A stretch of 64,000 nucleotides of DNA from Nitrospirota bacterium (GTDB taxonomy: Bacteria; Nitrospirota; Thermodesulfovibrionia; Thermodesulfovibrionales; Dissulfurispiraceae). Shown here piece by piece: positions 25,535 through 34,988 of this stretch. Location: positions 62,001-126,000 of the forward strand of contig JBFMHE010000003.1 of assembly GCA_040752355.1 (NCBI GenBank), written 5' to 3'. How positions within the stretch are numbered: position 1 is the first letter of the stretch; every line of letters starts with the position of its first letter. A model generated the notes under the pieces. The model was not told the DNA's origin. It saw only the letters and a list, made by a program, of their open reading frames with translations, and did not search any database. Made by a program: the position numbers and the translations under genes.

Positions 25535-27277
25535 ATGTCGCATGCAATCAGAAAAATATGGTCAATTATTGAGTTGCTGGTCAGTAGTTTGCACAATGCA
25601 TCTTTAACAGCATTGAAGCAATTCTTCAAAGCCCGCACGCTGACAGAGAATGAAAAGCGTTTCAGTAAGATGAATGCCGTATTCTGGCGGCAATATTCAG
25701 GGACAGCACCGCACGCTGGCGATTCGAGGTATATTCTAATATTGCCGGAGGGACAGATTATCAACACACTCAAGAATGCGACGCTTGCCAGAGTCGGCAT
25801 TGCCGCAGCCCGGGGCATGCGAATGCTTTTCCTGCTGCCTACCAGCAACTTCTCCTTGAAGAGCATATTGAAATCATTTTCACAAAGCGAATTCGTATTC
25901 TATTACAGTTGGCGATATTTCCCCTATATGCTGCTGAGCCTTTTCCAGGCACTCAAGGCATATCGCCGGCTGGCCTCACCCGACGACGTTCTGTCCTTTG
26001 AGACAGATGGCATTAATTTCGGAGATCTGATTTATGATTCAGTCCTGGCCGGCCAGTGGGCAACCCTTGATACTGTAGATCATCGGGTTTTCAAGCAATG
26101 CTGGCAATTTTATTTCTACAGAAGCGTTATAAAAGACATATTAAAGCGATATAACATTGAATGCGCTGTTCTCTCGCATCCATGCGGCGTTAGAGGGGGG
26201 ACGAATTTCCGATATTTAGTAAGAAATAATATTGAGGTAATCAGGAGTGCCGGGTCGGGTGTGCTGATGTTTCATAAGCTTCGGACGCTTGAGGACGGCT
26301 ACAGTGAAGTCTTTATCCCGGAGCAGGAACATTTCGATTATATGCTGGAAAACTATGAACGCTTTGCTTTGGGAGCGGAGCAGTTTTTACGAGTGCGATT
26401 TAATGATCAAAAAAGAGAGCTGGGAGATATTGAGGAAAACTTGGCGTTCAAAAAGGATAAGCATGTTTATACCGCGCGAGAAGAGTTTTGCAATAAATAT
26501 AACCTGGACACTACAAAGAAGAACATTTTTGTCATGCTGCATGGTTTTAATGATTTCCCCCATGGGTTTGGCTGGATTATCTATCGAGATTTTTACGAGT
26601 GGTTTATGGTAACTCTTGAAATTGCGCGGAAAACCTCATCGGTGAACTGGGTTTTTAAGGAACACCCTTATTCTGCCTATTATCCTACCAGGGACCTGGA
26701 TCTGAATCTTCTCTTTAAAACCATAAATGACCCGCATATTTGCTTTTTGAACAGAGATGAGGACTTTAATGCGAAAAGCCTGCTTTTTGTAGCTGATACC
26801 GTCATTACCTGCATAGGTACCGCGGGAATGGAATATTCTGCAATGGGAAAACCCTGCATACTTGGGGGAAGAACGACCTACAGCGGTTTCGGGTTTACCG
26901 TTGAGCCGAAAACCGATCACGAGTATAGACAACTCCTCAGGGCGATAAATGATCTTCCCGGTCTCACTGAGGAACAAATCAAGAAAGCTAAGATGCTTAT
27001 CTACTACGAGCTGAAAATGGCCTTTGATTATGTTGATCCCTTTTTCCCCGCCTTTAATATTGAGCAGCAGAATGAGTTCACCATCGATAGCATTTTTGAA
27101 GAGTCTGTTGCTTATTGGAATAAGGTGAGCCATGATGCGAGGCGTCGGGCGGTCGCAGATATCGTGGAATTCCTGAATAACCCAGAGGCCATTCGCTATA
27201 TCAATCTGAATAAACATATCTATTTTAAAGGAAAAACTCCTCGCTTTTCGCCGAACCCTTCGTTTTCCAAGCTGTGA
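25535..27277 (+). CDS. Capsule polysaccharide biosynthesis/glycosyltransferase-like protein
   Basis: A 580-residue protein. The C-terminal half (about 320-500) contains FVMLHGFNDFPHGFG, NWVFKEHPYS, FVADTVITCIGTAGMEYSAMGKP and a Glu-rich end, matching the nucleotide-binding half of the capsule-synthesis/CDP-glycerol-like GT-B group. The N-terminal third is less recognisable and may hold the acceptor domain. A cytosolic glycosyltransferase acting on the lipid-linked glycan is the best guess. The start is ATG 1 nt after the previous stop. Confidence 0.55.
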   Translation: MSHAIRKIWSIIELLVSSLHNASLTALKQFFKARTLTENEKRFSKMNAVFWRQYSGTAPHAGDSRYILILPEGQIINTLKNATLARVGIAAARGMRMLFLLPTSNFSLKSILKSFSQSEFVFYYSWRYFPYMLLSLFQALKAYRRLASPDDVLSFETDGINFGDLIYDSVLAGQWATLDTVDHRVFKQCWQFYFYRSVIKDILKRYNIECAVLSHPCGVRGGTNFRYLVRNNIEVIRSAGSGVLMFHKLRTLEDGYSEVFIPEQEHFDYMLENYERFALGAEQFLRVRFNDQKRELGDIEENLAFKKDKHVYTAREEFCNKYNLDTTKKNIFVMLHGFNDFPHGFGWIIYRDFYEWFMVTLEIARKTSSVNWVFKEHPYSAYYPTRDLDLNLLFKTINDPHICFLNRDEDFNAKSLLFVADTVITCIGTAGMEYSAMGKPCILGGRTTYSGFGFTVEPKTDHEYRQLLRAINDLPGLTEEQIKKAKMLIYYELKMAFDYVDPFFPAFNIEQQNEFTIDSIFEESVAYWNKVSHDARRRAVADIVEFLNNPEAIRYINLNKHIYFKGKTPRFSPNPSFSKL

Positions 27278-27281
27278 ATAA

Positions 27282-28589
27282 ATGAGTTGGGAGAAATACT
27301 TTTCTTTTAACGCATCGCTGCGCTCCTTTATTAAAAACGGGGGCACATATATGTTCTTTTCTGTCGTTAATCGGGCAATTCCATTCGTATTGCTCCCCGT
27401 TTTAACAAAATATCTCAGACCAGACGAGTTCGGTGTTATAGCTGTTTTTACGGTGATCATGTCGGTCGCGACCCCGATTATAGGGCTTTGCAGCAATTCT
27501 GTCCTATGGCAAAAATACTTTAAACTCAACAATGAGGAACGAGTGTATTTCATCAATGATTCATATAAAATCATGGCGGGAATGTTTGTGATCGTAACGC
27601 TGATCGCAGTGACTGCTTATCCGTGGATCGAGGCATGGATAAGGATACCGCTCTTCTGGGTAGAAGTAGCACTTGTGTGCGGATTAATGAGCATGTCGGC
27701 TACCTTGACGAGCACAATCTTCCAGTTGAGAAAACAAGCGGTCAAATTCGGAGTCCTTCAGTCATCGAGTGTCGTGACGAATCTCCTGCTTTCCATTCTT
27801 TTTGTGGTGTATTTTAAACTGTCCTGGCAAGGGAGGTTACTGGCGATACTCCTGTCAAGCTTTATTATCTTTGTATATGCCGTCCACGTCAACTATAAAA
27901 ATAATGACATATCATTGCAAAAAATGAGGCGTTCTCCTCAGCTATTTACTATAATGAGCCTGGGGGGAGCGCTCATTCCAACAACTGTGTCCGGTTGGGC
28001 TCTTTCGATGAGCGATAGAATTTTCCTAACGCGGCTTACCTCTCTCGATGCTGTGGGAATATATTCAATTGGCATCATGATCGGCCAGATCGTGGATGTC
28101 ATTCTGAATTCATTTCATCAATCATATCAGCCCGTATTTTTTGAGGCCGTATCCCAAAATACATTTGAAAAAAGAATCCGCATTGTGCAGGTAATTTACT
28201 TGTTCATAATCTTTTCTTTGCTTGTTGCTCTCATCATCTCTTTGCTCTCTCCGTTAATTCTTCGCGTTATGGTTGACAAGAGGTATGCGGAGGCGCAGAG
28301 TATCGTGGCCTGGATAGCATTTTCAAACGCCTTTTGGTCTATCGGTGCGCTCTTTTACAATCTCATCCTGTCCGCGGAGAAGAACGGTGTTGCCTCACTT
28401 GTGAGCTACGCGACCATTATCATCAATCTGGCTGCTAATTACCTCTTTATAACAGCCTACGGAATGAGAGGTGCGGCAATCGGCAGTATGGTCTCATCAG
28501 CATCGTTTATGCTGCTGTTTGCATTTGCCTCATTAAGGTATCATCGTATGCCGTGGCTTGATACAAAAGTACTGAAGTGGAGCCTGTAA
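27282..28589 (+). CDS. wzx: Wzx-type polysaccharide flippase
   Basis: A 435-residue, very hydrophobic protein with about twelve predicted membrane helices and the MOP/PST family start (GGTYMFFSVVNRAIPFVLLPVLTKYL, quoted in part: LLPVLTKYLRPDEFGVIAVF). It would move undecaprenyl-pyrophosphate-linked repeat units to the periplasm for the Wzy-like polymerase at 33565 and the Wzz-like protein at 2270. It begins 4 nt after the previous stop. Confidence 0.88.
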   Translation: MSWEKYFSFNASLRSFIKNGGTYMFFSVVNRAIPFVLLPVLTKYLRPDEFGVIAVFTVIMSVATPIIGLCSNSVLWQKYFKLNNEERVYFINDSYKIMAGMFVIVTLIAVTAYPWIEAWIRIPLFWVEVALVCGLMSMSATLTSTIFQLRKQAVKFGVLQSSSVVTNLLLSILFVVYFKLSWQGRLLAILLSSFIIFVYAVHVNYKNNDISLQKMRRSPQLFTIMSLGGALIPTTVSGWALSMSDRIFLTRLTSLDAVGIYSIGIMIGQIVDVILNSFHQSYQPVFFEAVSQNTFEKRIRIVQVIYLFIIFSLLVALIISLLSPLILRVMVDKRYAEAQSIVAWIAFSNAFWSIGALFYNLILSAEKNGVASLVSYATIIINLAANYLFITAYGMRGAAIGSMVSSASFMLLFAFASLRYHRMPWLDTKVLKWSL

Positions 28590-28597
28590 GCACGATT

Positions 28598-29602
28598 ATG
28601 ATTAAGGACATTTTAAAGAAGCTGTTGCCGGTCAAAGTAATTGCTGAGCTAAGAACGGTGCGATCAATTTTATCGGTGTTGCATAATTACTGGTATGATG
28701 CTTCACGATGCATTAAGTATTCGCTGCCCCCGCACCTCCCCGAGACCTGCGAGCAGCTGGAGGCGAGAATAATAGCCCATTATCACGTCATCGAGAAAGG
28801 CCTGTCATTAAAAGAGCCTCGACTTATGTTCGGGAAAGATATAATCGAATCGTTATTTCTCCTGCTCCGCTGCTATAAAAACAAAGGATATGATCAAAAT
28901 AGATTCGCCTTCCAGACCGCCGTTTCAGTCCTGTGGGAGTATATACGTTTTCATGAGAAGCATAACTGTGAACTTAAGGAGATGAGGGAGCGATTGCAGG
29001 AAGCCTCAGCGAATCTTTGTCAAGGGAGCGGCGGAGCTCTTGCAATGGTGCGAAAGGAAGTGTTGCATAACTGCAGCGTAGACTTTGATAGCTTTGCGAG
29101 AAGCAGGTACAGTATCAGAAATTTCAGCGACGAGGATGTTCCCGTTGAATTGATATATCGTGCTGTAGCAATTGCCCAAAAAGCGCCGTCATCATGCAAC
29201 AGACAGCCAGTAAAGGTATATATTATTAGAGATGAGCGCGTTAAAGCCGAAGTGCTCAATTTGCAGACCGGAAACAGAGGATTCGGATATTTGGCAAAAA
29301 ATCTCCTCATAGTAACTGCCGATCTGCATGCATTCAACGGGGTTCACGAAAGGAATCAATCCTTTATAGACGGCGGCATGTTTGCCATGTCGCTTCTTTA
29401 TGCGCTCCATCATGTCGGACTCGCATCATGTGCGCTCAACTGGGGGGTGACCAAAGAGAAGGATGTAATCATAAGGAGAATAGTGGGAATTAGTTCCTCA
29501 GAAAACATCGTTTTAATAATTGCAGTAGGTCATTATCCAGAACTGTTCTCTGTTGCCGTATCATCCCGGAAAAACCTGGAAGAAATTGTAATTGTTAGGT
29601 GA
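28598..29602 (+). CDS. Nitroreductase-family protein with N-terminal extension
   Basis: A 334-residue protein. The C-terminal half (about 170-334) is a flavin nitroreductase domain: SRYSIRNFSDEDVP at the FMN-binding start, QKAPSSCNRQP, and a late VGLASCALNWGV segment. About 165 extra N-terminal residues (ARIIAHYHVIEKGLS and following) do not belong to the basic domain; similar two-part proteins occur next to pyruvyltransferase-like genes. The family reduces substrates with FMN; a role in sugar modification is inferred. An alternative GTG start at 28577 would overlap wzx by 13 nt. Confidence 0.78.
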   Translation: MIKDILKKLLPVKVIAELRTVRSILSVLHNYWYDASRCIKYSLPPHLPETCEQLEARIIAHYHVIEKGLSLKEPRLMFGKDIIESLFLLLRCYKNKGYDQNRFAFQTAVSVLWEYIRFHEKHNCELKEMRERLQEASANLCQGSGGALAMVRKEVLHNCSVDFDSFARSRYSIRNFSDEDVPVELIYRAVAIAQKAPSSCNRQPVKVYIIRDERVKAEVLNLQTGNRGFGYLAKNLLIVTADLHAFNGVHERNQSFIDGGMFAMSLLYALHHVGLASCALNWGVTKEKDVIIRRIVGISSSENIVLIIAVGHYPELFSVAVSSRKNLEEIVIVR

Positions 29603-29642
29603 TAGGTGTCTGCTAGGGCCAGCCTGATATGGGGAGAAGAGC

Positions 29643-30698
29643 GTGCAGGATAATATGATGTGTGGAATAGTGACGTTTCACGACGGAATTAACTTTGGAG
29701 CATATTTGCAGACGTATGCACTACACAAGTACCTCTTAACATTGGGGATTGGAAACGAGGTCTTAAATTATAAGGGGCTGCGACATTGGTTTAATGAATA
29801 TTACATTACACTCCACACAAAAAACCCAATTTTATTTGCTGCTATTTTAAAGAAAATCTCAAAATTCAAAGAAGCTGAAAAAAGAATTAACAAAACGACC
29901 TTTCATGTGAGCACAAAGCCATTCACCGAAAGAAGGTATAAGGCCCTCTTCTTCGGGAGTGATGAGATTTGGAATTTCAGACAGCGGCAGGTTGGCTTTA
30001 ATCCCTTCTATTTCGGTGAGGGATTACATGCAGATAGGTTGATATCTTATGCAGCGAGTTGCGGTAATTTGACAGAAGAGACTGTCGTGCCGGATAAGAT
30101 TAAGAAGCTATTGTCAAGATTTCATTATGCCTCGGTGCGCGATGAAAGCTCAAAAAAAATAATCGAGCAGTGCATCGGCAAGCAGGTAGAGATTGTAGTA
30201 GACCCCACCTTGCTCTATGATTTCGAGAGTGAGGCAATTGATTGCCCTTATAAAGACTATATTCTCATTTACTCGACCCTCTTCGATCGGGAGATGAAGA
30301 GTAAATTAAAACAATATGCAAGGGCGAAAGGGAAAAAGCTGATATCGATCGGATACTATAATGATTTTTGCGATATGAATGAGATTTCAATAGGTCCGTT
30401 TGAGTTTCTTGGTCTAATTAAGAAGGCGGATATGGTAGTCACCAGCATGTTTCATGGCGTACTTCTTTCAGTCAAATACAACAAAAACGTGAGTATTATT
30501 GTTGACCCCTATAGAGTAAATAAACTTTCCACAATACTCAAAATACTTAGTCTTGAGGGAAAGGTTTACCGGCCTGAGCAATGCACGCTTGAACGCTTAT
30601 TGGAAGAGGAAATTGATTACGCTCATATTAATGCAGTATTGAACGAGGAAAGGGCAAAGTCTGCGGACTTTATAAGAAATGCTCTTGGAATGCAATGA
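29643..30698 (+). CDS. Polysaccharide pyruvyl transferase family protein
   Basis: A 351-residue protein of the CsaB/WcaK/AmsJ-like family that attaches pyruvate as a ketal to sugars using phosphoenolpyruvate. Visible blocks: GIVTFHDGINFGAYLQTYAL, FFGSDEIWNF, SYAASCGNL, VRDESSKKIIE, VDPTLLYD and a TSMFHGVLLSVKYNK His-containing block. The GTG start is preceded by GGGGAGAAG. It directly follows the nitroreductase-like gene, a pairing seen in other surface-glycan loci as far as I recall. Confidence 0.83.
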   Translation: MQDNMMCGIVTFHDGINFGAYLQTYALHKYLLTLGIGNEVLNYKGLRHWFNEYYITLHTKNPILFAAILKKISKFKEAEKRINKTTFHVSTKPFTERRYKALFFGSDEIWNFRQRQVGFNPFYFGEGLHADRLISYAASCGNLTEETVVPDKIKKLLSRFHYASVRDESSKKIIEQCIGKQVEIVVDPTLLYDFESEAIDCPYKDYILIYSTLFDREMKSKLKQYARAKGKKLISIGYYNDFCDMNEISIGPFEFLGLIKKADMVVTSMFHGVLLSVKYNKNVSIIVDPYRVNKLSTILKILSLEGKVYRPEQCTLERLLEEEIDYAHINAVLNEERAKSADFIRNALGMQ

Positions 30699-31789
30699 GA
30701 GTGATCTATACCTATGACATTTTTTCTTCACAGACTTATGGAGGAATCTCCCGGTATTTTATTGAGCTTATAAAGGGAGTTCGATCACTCGAGAAAGAGG
30801 TCGCTGTTTTCGCCGGACTCTACATTAATGAGTACATTTCGTCGTTATCGAATAAATGGGGCATTCGTGTTCCCAATCTGAAGCACACCGGTAGCTTGCG
30901 AATGAAAGTAAATGCGCTGCTGCAAGAGTGTATACTGAGCAGAGTCAGCGGCTCTCATACTGTTGTTCACCAGACATATTATTATCCTTTGAATCTAAGA
31001 AGAAATACAAAATATGTCGTGACAGTGTATGATATGATACATGAGCTTTATCCTCAATATTTATTAGACGAAGATATTTCAGCACGAAAAAAAGAGTGCT
31101 GTGAGAGGGCAGATAAGATCATTGCAATTTCAAATTCTACTAAGGACGATCTGGTAAAACTATTCAAAATCAAACCTGAAAAGATCAGTGTTATTCATCT
31201 TGCAAATTCTCTTGCATTAGATGCAACACCTTCAGACGGGTTGAAGCCTCCCTACCCTGGACCTTATCTTTTGTACGTTGGACAGCGCAGTGGATATAAA
31301 AATTATGATGGTTTATTGCAGGCCTATGCACAGTCGAAAAAGCTTATTGAAAATTATCATGTGATTTGCTTCGGAGGAGGGGCTTTCAATGACGATGAAA
31401 TTGAAAAATTCAAAAAACTAAGGGTCAGCGGACGGATGCATCATGTTGGTGGCGATGATACCTGCCTTGCGCACTACTATAAACACGCCTCAGCATTTAT
31501 TTATCCCTCATTATATGAAGGATTTGGAATTCCTTTGCTGGAAGCAATGGGACAATCATGTCCTGTTATCTGCTCAAACACAGGCTCCATTCCCGAGGTT
31601 GTAGGCGACGCAGGTGCTTACTTTGACCCCACCGATATCCCTTCTATTCAGCAGGCCCTGGAGGTCACACTTTTTGATGAGACTACGCTTGCCCGTCTTA
31701 AAGAGAAAGGAGCAAAGAGAAAAGCAATGTTCAGCTGGGATACGTGTGCTCGCGAAACACTTTCCTTGTACTATTCGCTGATAGGGTAG
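30695..31789 (+). CDS. Glycosyltransferase family 4 (GT-B, mannosyltransferase-like)
   Basis: A 364-residue retaining GT-B transferase. The C-terminal donor-binding half has [33 protein letters not shown] (the E-x7-E motif) and [19 protein letters not shown]. The N-terminal [14 protein letters not shown] segment resembles mannosyl/rhamnosyl transferases such as WbaZ/MtfB. It overlaps the upstream gene by ATGA, so it is part of the same operon. Sugar specificity is not visible. Confidence 0.88.
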   Translation: MRVIYTYDIFSSQTYGGISRYFIELIKGVRSLEKEVAVFAGLYINEYISSLSNKWGIRVPNLKHTGSLRMKVNALLQECILSRVSGSHTVVHQTYYYPLNLRRNTKYVVTVYDMIHELYPQYLLDEDISARKKECCERADKIIAISNSTKDDLVKLFKIKPEKISVIHLANSLALDATPSDGLKPPYPGPYLLYVGQRSGYKNYDGLLQAYAQSKKLIENYHVICFGGGAFNDDEIEKFKKLRVSGRMHHVGGDDTCLAHYYKHASAFIYPSLYEGFGIPLLEAMGQSCPVICSNTGSIPEVVGDAGAYFDPTDIPSIQQALEVTLFDETTLARLKEKGAKRKAMFSWDTCARETLSLYYSLIG

Positions 31790-31792
31790 AGG

Positions 31793-32776
31793 ATGATGGA
31801 GATGAAAATATCGTTGATGAGCGAAGAGAAGCTCTCCTCGATCTTCAGGGGGGAACCCGTACTCATAACAGGCGCCAATGGATTTACCGCTGGTTATCTT
31901 GTCCGACGACTGACTGCGTTGGGCGCGATCATTTATGGATTGGACATCCATGCACATCAAGTATCTCAAGACTATATTTATTATAATTGCGACCTTACCT
32001 CACTCGATAAGGTTATTTCCTTTGTTGACCGGAGCCGCCCTAAATTTGTATTCCATTTAGCATCTAAATCGTCAGTGGGAAGCTCCTGGGTTGATGAATG
32101 GGACACTATTGAGAACAATGTTAAGTCGACGTATAACCTGCTAAAAGCGCTTGAGATAGCTAAAATATCAACAAAGCTTATCCTTATTTCATCGGGAGAG
32201 GTGTATGGATATCTGGGCAATAAAAAGGCTGCGGTGACCGACCAGCTCAGGCCCATGAACCCTTATGCTACCTCCAAAGCAATGATGGAGATGGCGGTCC
32301 GCAGATTTCAGAACACGGAAATCGCCTGTGTCATTGCCCGCGCATATAACCACACGGGCCCCAAAAGGCCTGAAGTTTTTTTCGAAGCAGGAGTGGCGGC
32401 GCAATTTGCCAGAGCAAAAAAGGAAGGAAGAGATTCAGTGCATCTAAAGGTGGGTAACGTAGAAAATATACGCGACTTCTCAGACGTGCGCGATGTGGTT
32501 GAAAAGTATCTGTATCTGGCGTGTCAGGGGAGCGCCGGTGAAGTCTACAATGTGTGTAGCGGTGTCGGGAGATCACTGAGAGAAATAATTTCGATGCTGG
32601 AAAAGATTTCTCAGATCAAGGCATATATAGATATTGACCCGGCGAGGTTGCGCAAGAACGATATTCCATTCCTTGTCGGAGAGAATAGCATAATGATTGC
32701 CGACCGACCCATGGAGGATACTCTCAGAGATCTGTACCAGTATGTACTCGAGAACTACAGGGATGCCGGAGAATAA
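31793..32776 (+). CDS. GDP-6-deoxy-D-mannose reductase-like SDR
   Basis: A 327-residue extended SDR. The NAD(P) loop is VLITGANGFTAGYL, the catalytic Tyr-x3-Lys is YATSK, and SSGEVYG supplies the Ser. ARAYNHTGP and VGNVENIRDFSDVRDVV-type blocks match Rmd, which makes GDP-D-rhamnose from GDP-4-keto-6-deoxy-mannose, the same intermediate used by Fcl at the window start. GDP-L-fucose and GDP-D-rhamnose may thus both be made here. Other SDR dehydratases or epimerases cannot be excluded. Confidence 0.72.
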   Translation: MMEMKISLMSEEKLSSIFRGEPVLITGANGFTAGYLVRRLTALGAIIYGLDIHAHQVSQDYIYYNCDLTSLDKVISFVDRSRPKFVFHLASKSSVGSSWVDEWDTIENNVKSTYNLLKALEIAKISTKLILISSGEVYGYLGNKKAAVTDQLRPMNPYATSKAMMEMAVRRFQNTEIACVIARAYNHTGPKRPEVFFEAGVAAQFARAKKEGRDSVHLKVGNVENIRDFSDVRDVVEKYLYLACQGSAGEVYNVCSGVGRSLREIISMLEKISQIKAYIDIDPARLRKNDIPFLVGENSIMIADRPMEDTLRDLYQYVLENYRDAGE

Positions 32777-32780
32777 AGAA

Positions 32781-33548
32781 ATGCGCATCTCGATAATAAC
32801 ACCAACATTAAACAACGGAAACTTTATTAGAGAGTGCATTGAAAGCGTTAGAAGCCAGACAATACCGGTCGAACATATCGTTGTTGACGGAGGCTCAAAA
32901 GACTCCACCATAGAGATATTGAAGGAGTACCGTAATATTAAATGGATCAGTGAACCTGATAAAGGTATGTACGATGCCATCAACAAGGGTTTGAAAATGG
33001 CAACAGGAGAAATCGTTGGATATTTAAACTCAGATGACAGATATTATTCTGATACCACTTACAAAGTACTGACGGCGTTTAAAAGAAAGCCTACTACGGA
33101 TTTTTTATATGGAGCCTGTACCTATGTGGATAATGCCGGAAAAAAAAAGTATATCTATACGCCGTTGCCCTATTCAAACGTTTTATTAAGAAACATGAAA
33201 GGAATTCCCTGGGCTCAATCGAGCTGCTTCTGGAAAGCGGAGGTCCACCGTCAAATAGGCTGCTTTAATCCTGCTCTGCGATACTGCGGCGACTATGACT
33301 TCTTCTCTCGACTTATTTCAAATAAGTTGAGCGGGTACAGGGTCAAGAGCCCGTTGAGCTACTTTATGTTGCATGAAAATGCATTAAGCGTGAAAGCTCG
33401 AGCGGAGATGCAAGAGGAGTTCGAGAATATCTGCTCACGGTATGGGCTCAAAAGGAATCCTTTCCTTGGCTTTATCGGGCAAAGGTACTTTAACCTGATC
33501 AACCTAGATGTATATTGTGTAAGAATTCGTGAGCATTTCAGGTCGTAG
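32781..33548 (+). CDS. Glycosyltransferase family 2
   Basis: A 255-residue GT-A transferase. The MRISIITPTLNNGNFI start is typical of GT2. VVDGGSKDSTIEIL, SEPDKGMYDAINKG and GYLNSDDRYY (the DxD-type acidic motif) follow. GGAG lies 9 nt before the chosen ATG; an in-frame ATG at 32763 would overlap the previous stop. No membrane helix is seen. It adds one sugar to the lipid-linked repeat; donor unknown. Confidence 0.85.
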   Translation: MRISIITPTLNNGNFIRECIESVRSQTIPVEHIVVDGGSKDSTIEILKEYRNIKWISEPDKGMYDAINKGLKMATGEIVGYLNSDDRYYSDTTYKVLTAFKRKPTTDFLYGACTYVDNAGKKKYIYTPLPYSNVLLRNMKGIPWAQSSCFWKAEVHRQIGCFNPALRYCGDYDFFSRLISNKLSGYRVKSPLSYFMLHENALSVKARAEMQEEFENICSRYGLKRNPFLGFIGQRYFNLINLDVYCVRIREHFRS

Positions 33549-33564
33549 GTAAAATAAAGAACAT

Positions 33565-34830
33565 ATGGTGAGTACCGTCGCTACTGAGAACAAGCCCCTT
33601 TTCGGAGTTGATTACAAATATGTGCTCTTCCACCCCATCACTGCATATATTGTAGGTTTTCTGGCGTTTCACTTGATTCCTCCCTTTTTTTCTGATGGGG
33701 GACATAATTGGTTTATCATTTTTCTCGATCTTGCCGGGGTGCTGTTTTTCAGTGTCGGCGTTGTGAATGGTGTTATGTTCAAGAGAATGTCGTTGGGCGC
33801 GACTTTTAAGATAAAGGCAATGAGAGAGGAGTTTACATTGCTGCTTCTTGCTTTTGCAGTAATTCTTTATCCTTTCAGAATTTATCGAGTCTTCCAGGAA
33901 GGCATCTATGCTTTGTTGCATTCCTATTCATGGAAATACTTGAGCAAATTTACGACAATGTATGAACTGCTGCAGGCTCCCTATATCCTGCTTTTGTGGT
34001 GCGGCGTTTTTATTGTCAGGAAAAGATATATTTTTGTTCTTCTTTTTTTTGAGTTTCTACTGCAAGTAGCTTCACTCAGTAAGACGGGAGTCTTGTTTTT
34101 TGCCATTTATGGTATAGCGGCATATGCATTTCTCAATGCCCTTACGATGAGGAGGATAAGGCAATTTGCAATCATAATAGGTGTCTTGCTGTTGGTCTCG
34201 ATTATCACTGGTCAATACATACATGACGTGCGTAGCTATGCGTTCACGAGGAATTTTGACACAGCAGGGGAGGTTGAATTTAAAGTCTCATTGACTGATT
34301 CGCTTAAGCGCTTCGTAGACAGGATGAATACCCATGGAAACTATCGATTTGTAGCGGGCAATGAGGAGTACCTTGCAGAGAAGGATTTTAAGGCCCTGAA
34401 AAGTATCGCGCCCAAGCTGCTCGGGTTTGACAGAGAGTACGAGGTTAACCCGATAACACTGAGCTATGAAGCGGGGATAGCCGTTGGTTTAATAGCGCCG
34501 AGTGTTTTCAAAACGGCGACGGAATTCCCAAGAAGTATTTTCTTATATAGTTTTGGCGGCTTGTCCGCTGTTGTGTTGTTTTCGATTCTCTCTGGAGCTG
34601 TTTTCGGCTTTCTTTTCGATATTTTTTACAAAAGCAATAACCTTATGTTTATAATATTCTTCTTTCTTCTATCTCTCGGCTTTCTGGTGAAAGCTACCGG
34701 ACAATTTGTTGCGACTACCGTGTTCCAATTGTTATTTGGCCTTATTACCTTTTCAATTCCGATTATACTATTTTTTGTAATGAGATTTTTTGTGCGATGG
34801 ATGAGAGGTGTAGCCGCGTTTGCCTTTTAG
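33565..34830 (+). CDS. Wzy-like O-antigen/capsule polymerase candidate
   Basis: A 421-residue membrane protein with about ten to eleven hydrophobic helices, a large polar loop at about 220-310 (SLTDSLKRFVDRMNTHGNYR and following), and a C-terminal cluster of helices. Topology and position at the end of the transferase run, with Wzx and Wzz homologues in the same operon, support a Wzy polymerase, a family that is poorly conserved in sequence. An oligosaccharide repeat ligase is the main alternative. Confidence 0.68.
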   Translation: MVSTVATENKPLFGVDYKYVLFHPITAYIVGFLAFHLIPPFFSDGGHNWFIIFLDLAGVLFFSVGVVNGVMFKRMSLGATFKIKAMREEFTLLLLAFAVILYPFRIYRVFQEGIYALLHSYSWKYLSKFTTMYELLQAPYILLLWCGVFIVRKRYIFVLLFFEFLLQVASLSKTGVLFFAIYGIAAYAFLNALTMRRIRQFAIIIGVLLLVSIITGQYIHDVRSYAFTRNFDTAGEVEFKVSLTDSLKRFVDRMNTHGNYRFVAGNEEYLAEKDFKALKSIAPKLLGFDREYEVNPITLSYEAGIAVGLIAPSVFKTATEFPRSIFLYSFGGLSAVVLFSILSGAVFGFLFDIFYKSNNLMFIIFFFLLSLGFLVKATGQFVATTVFQLLFGLITFSIPIILFFVMRFFVRWMRGVAAFAF

Positions 34831-34988
34831 TGCATTCTTTCTGAATGGCCAAGGCGTGGGTAATGGCCAGATAGTAAGAGGTACCTTAACTGTCTGCACT
34901 AATGAATAGACACCTCAGTGAACGCCTCCATAAAAGCAATTGCATATGATAACGATAGTAGGCAAACTGTGGCGAGAGGATTCTGAAA

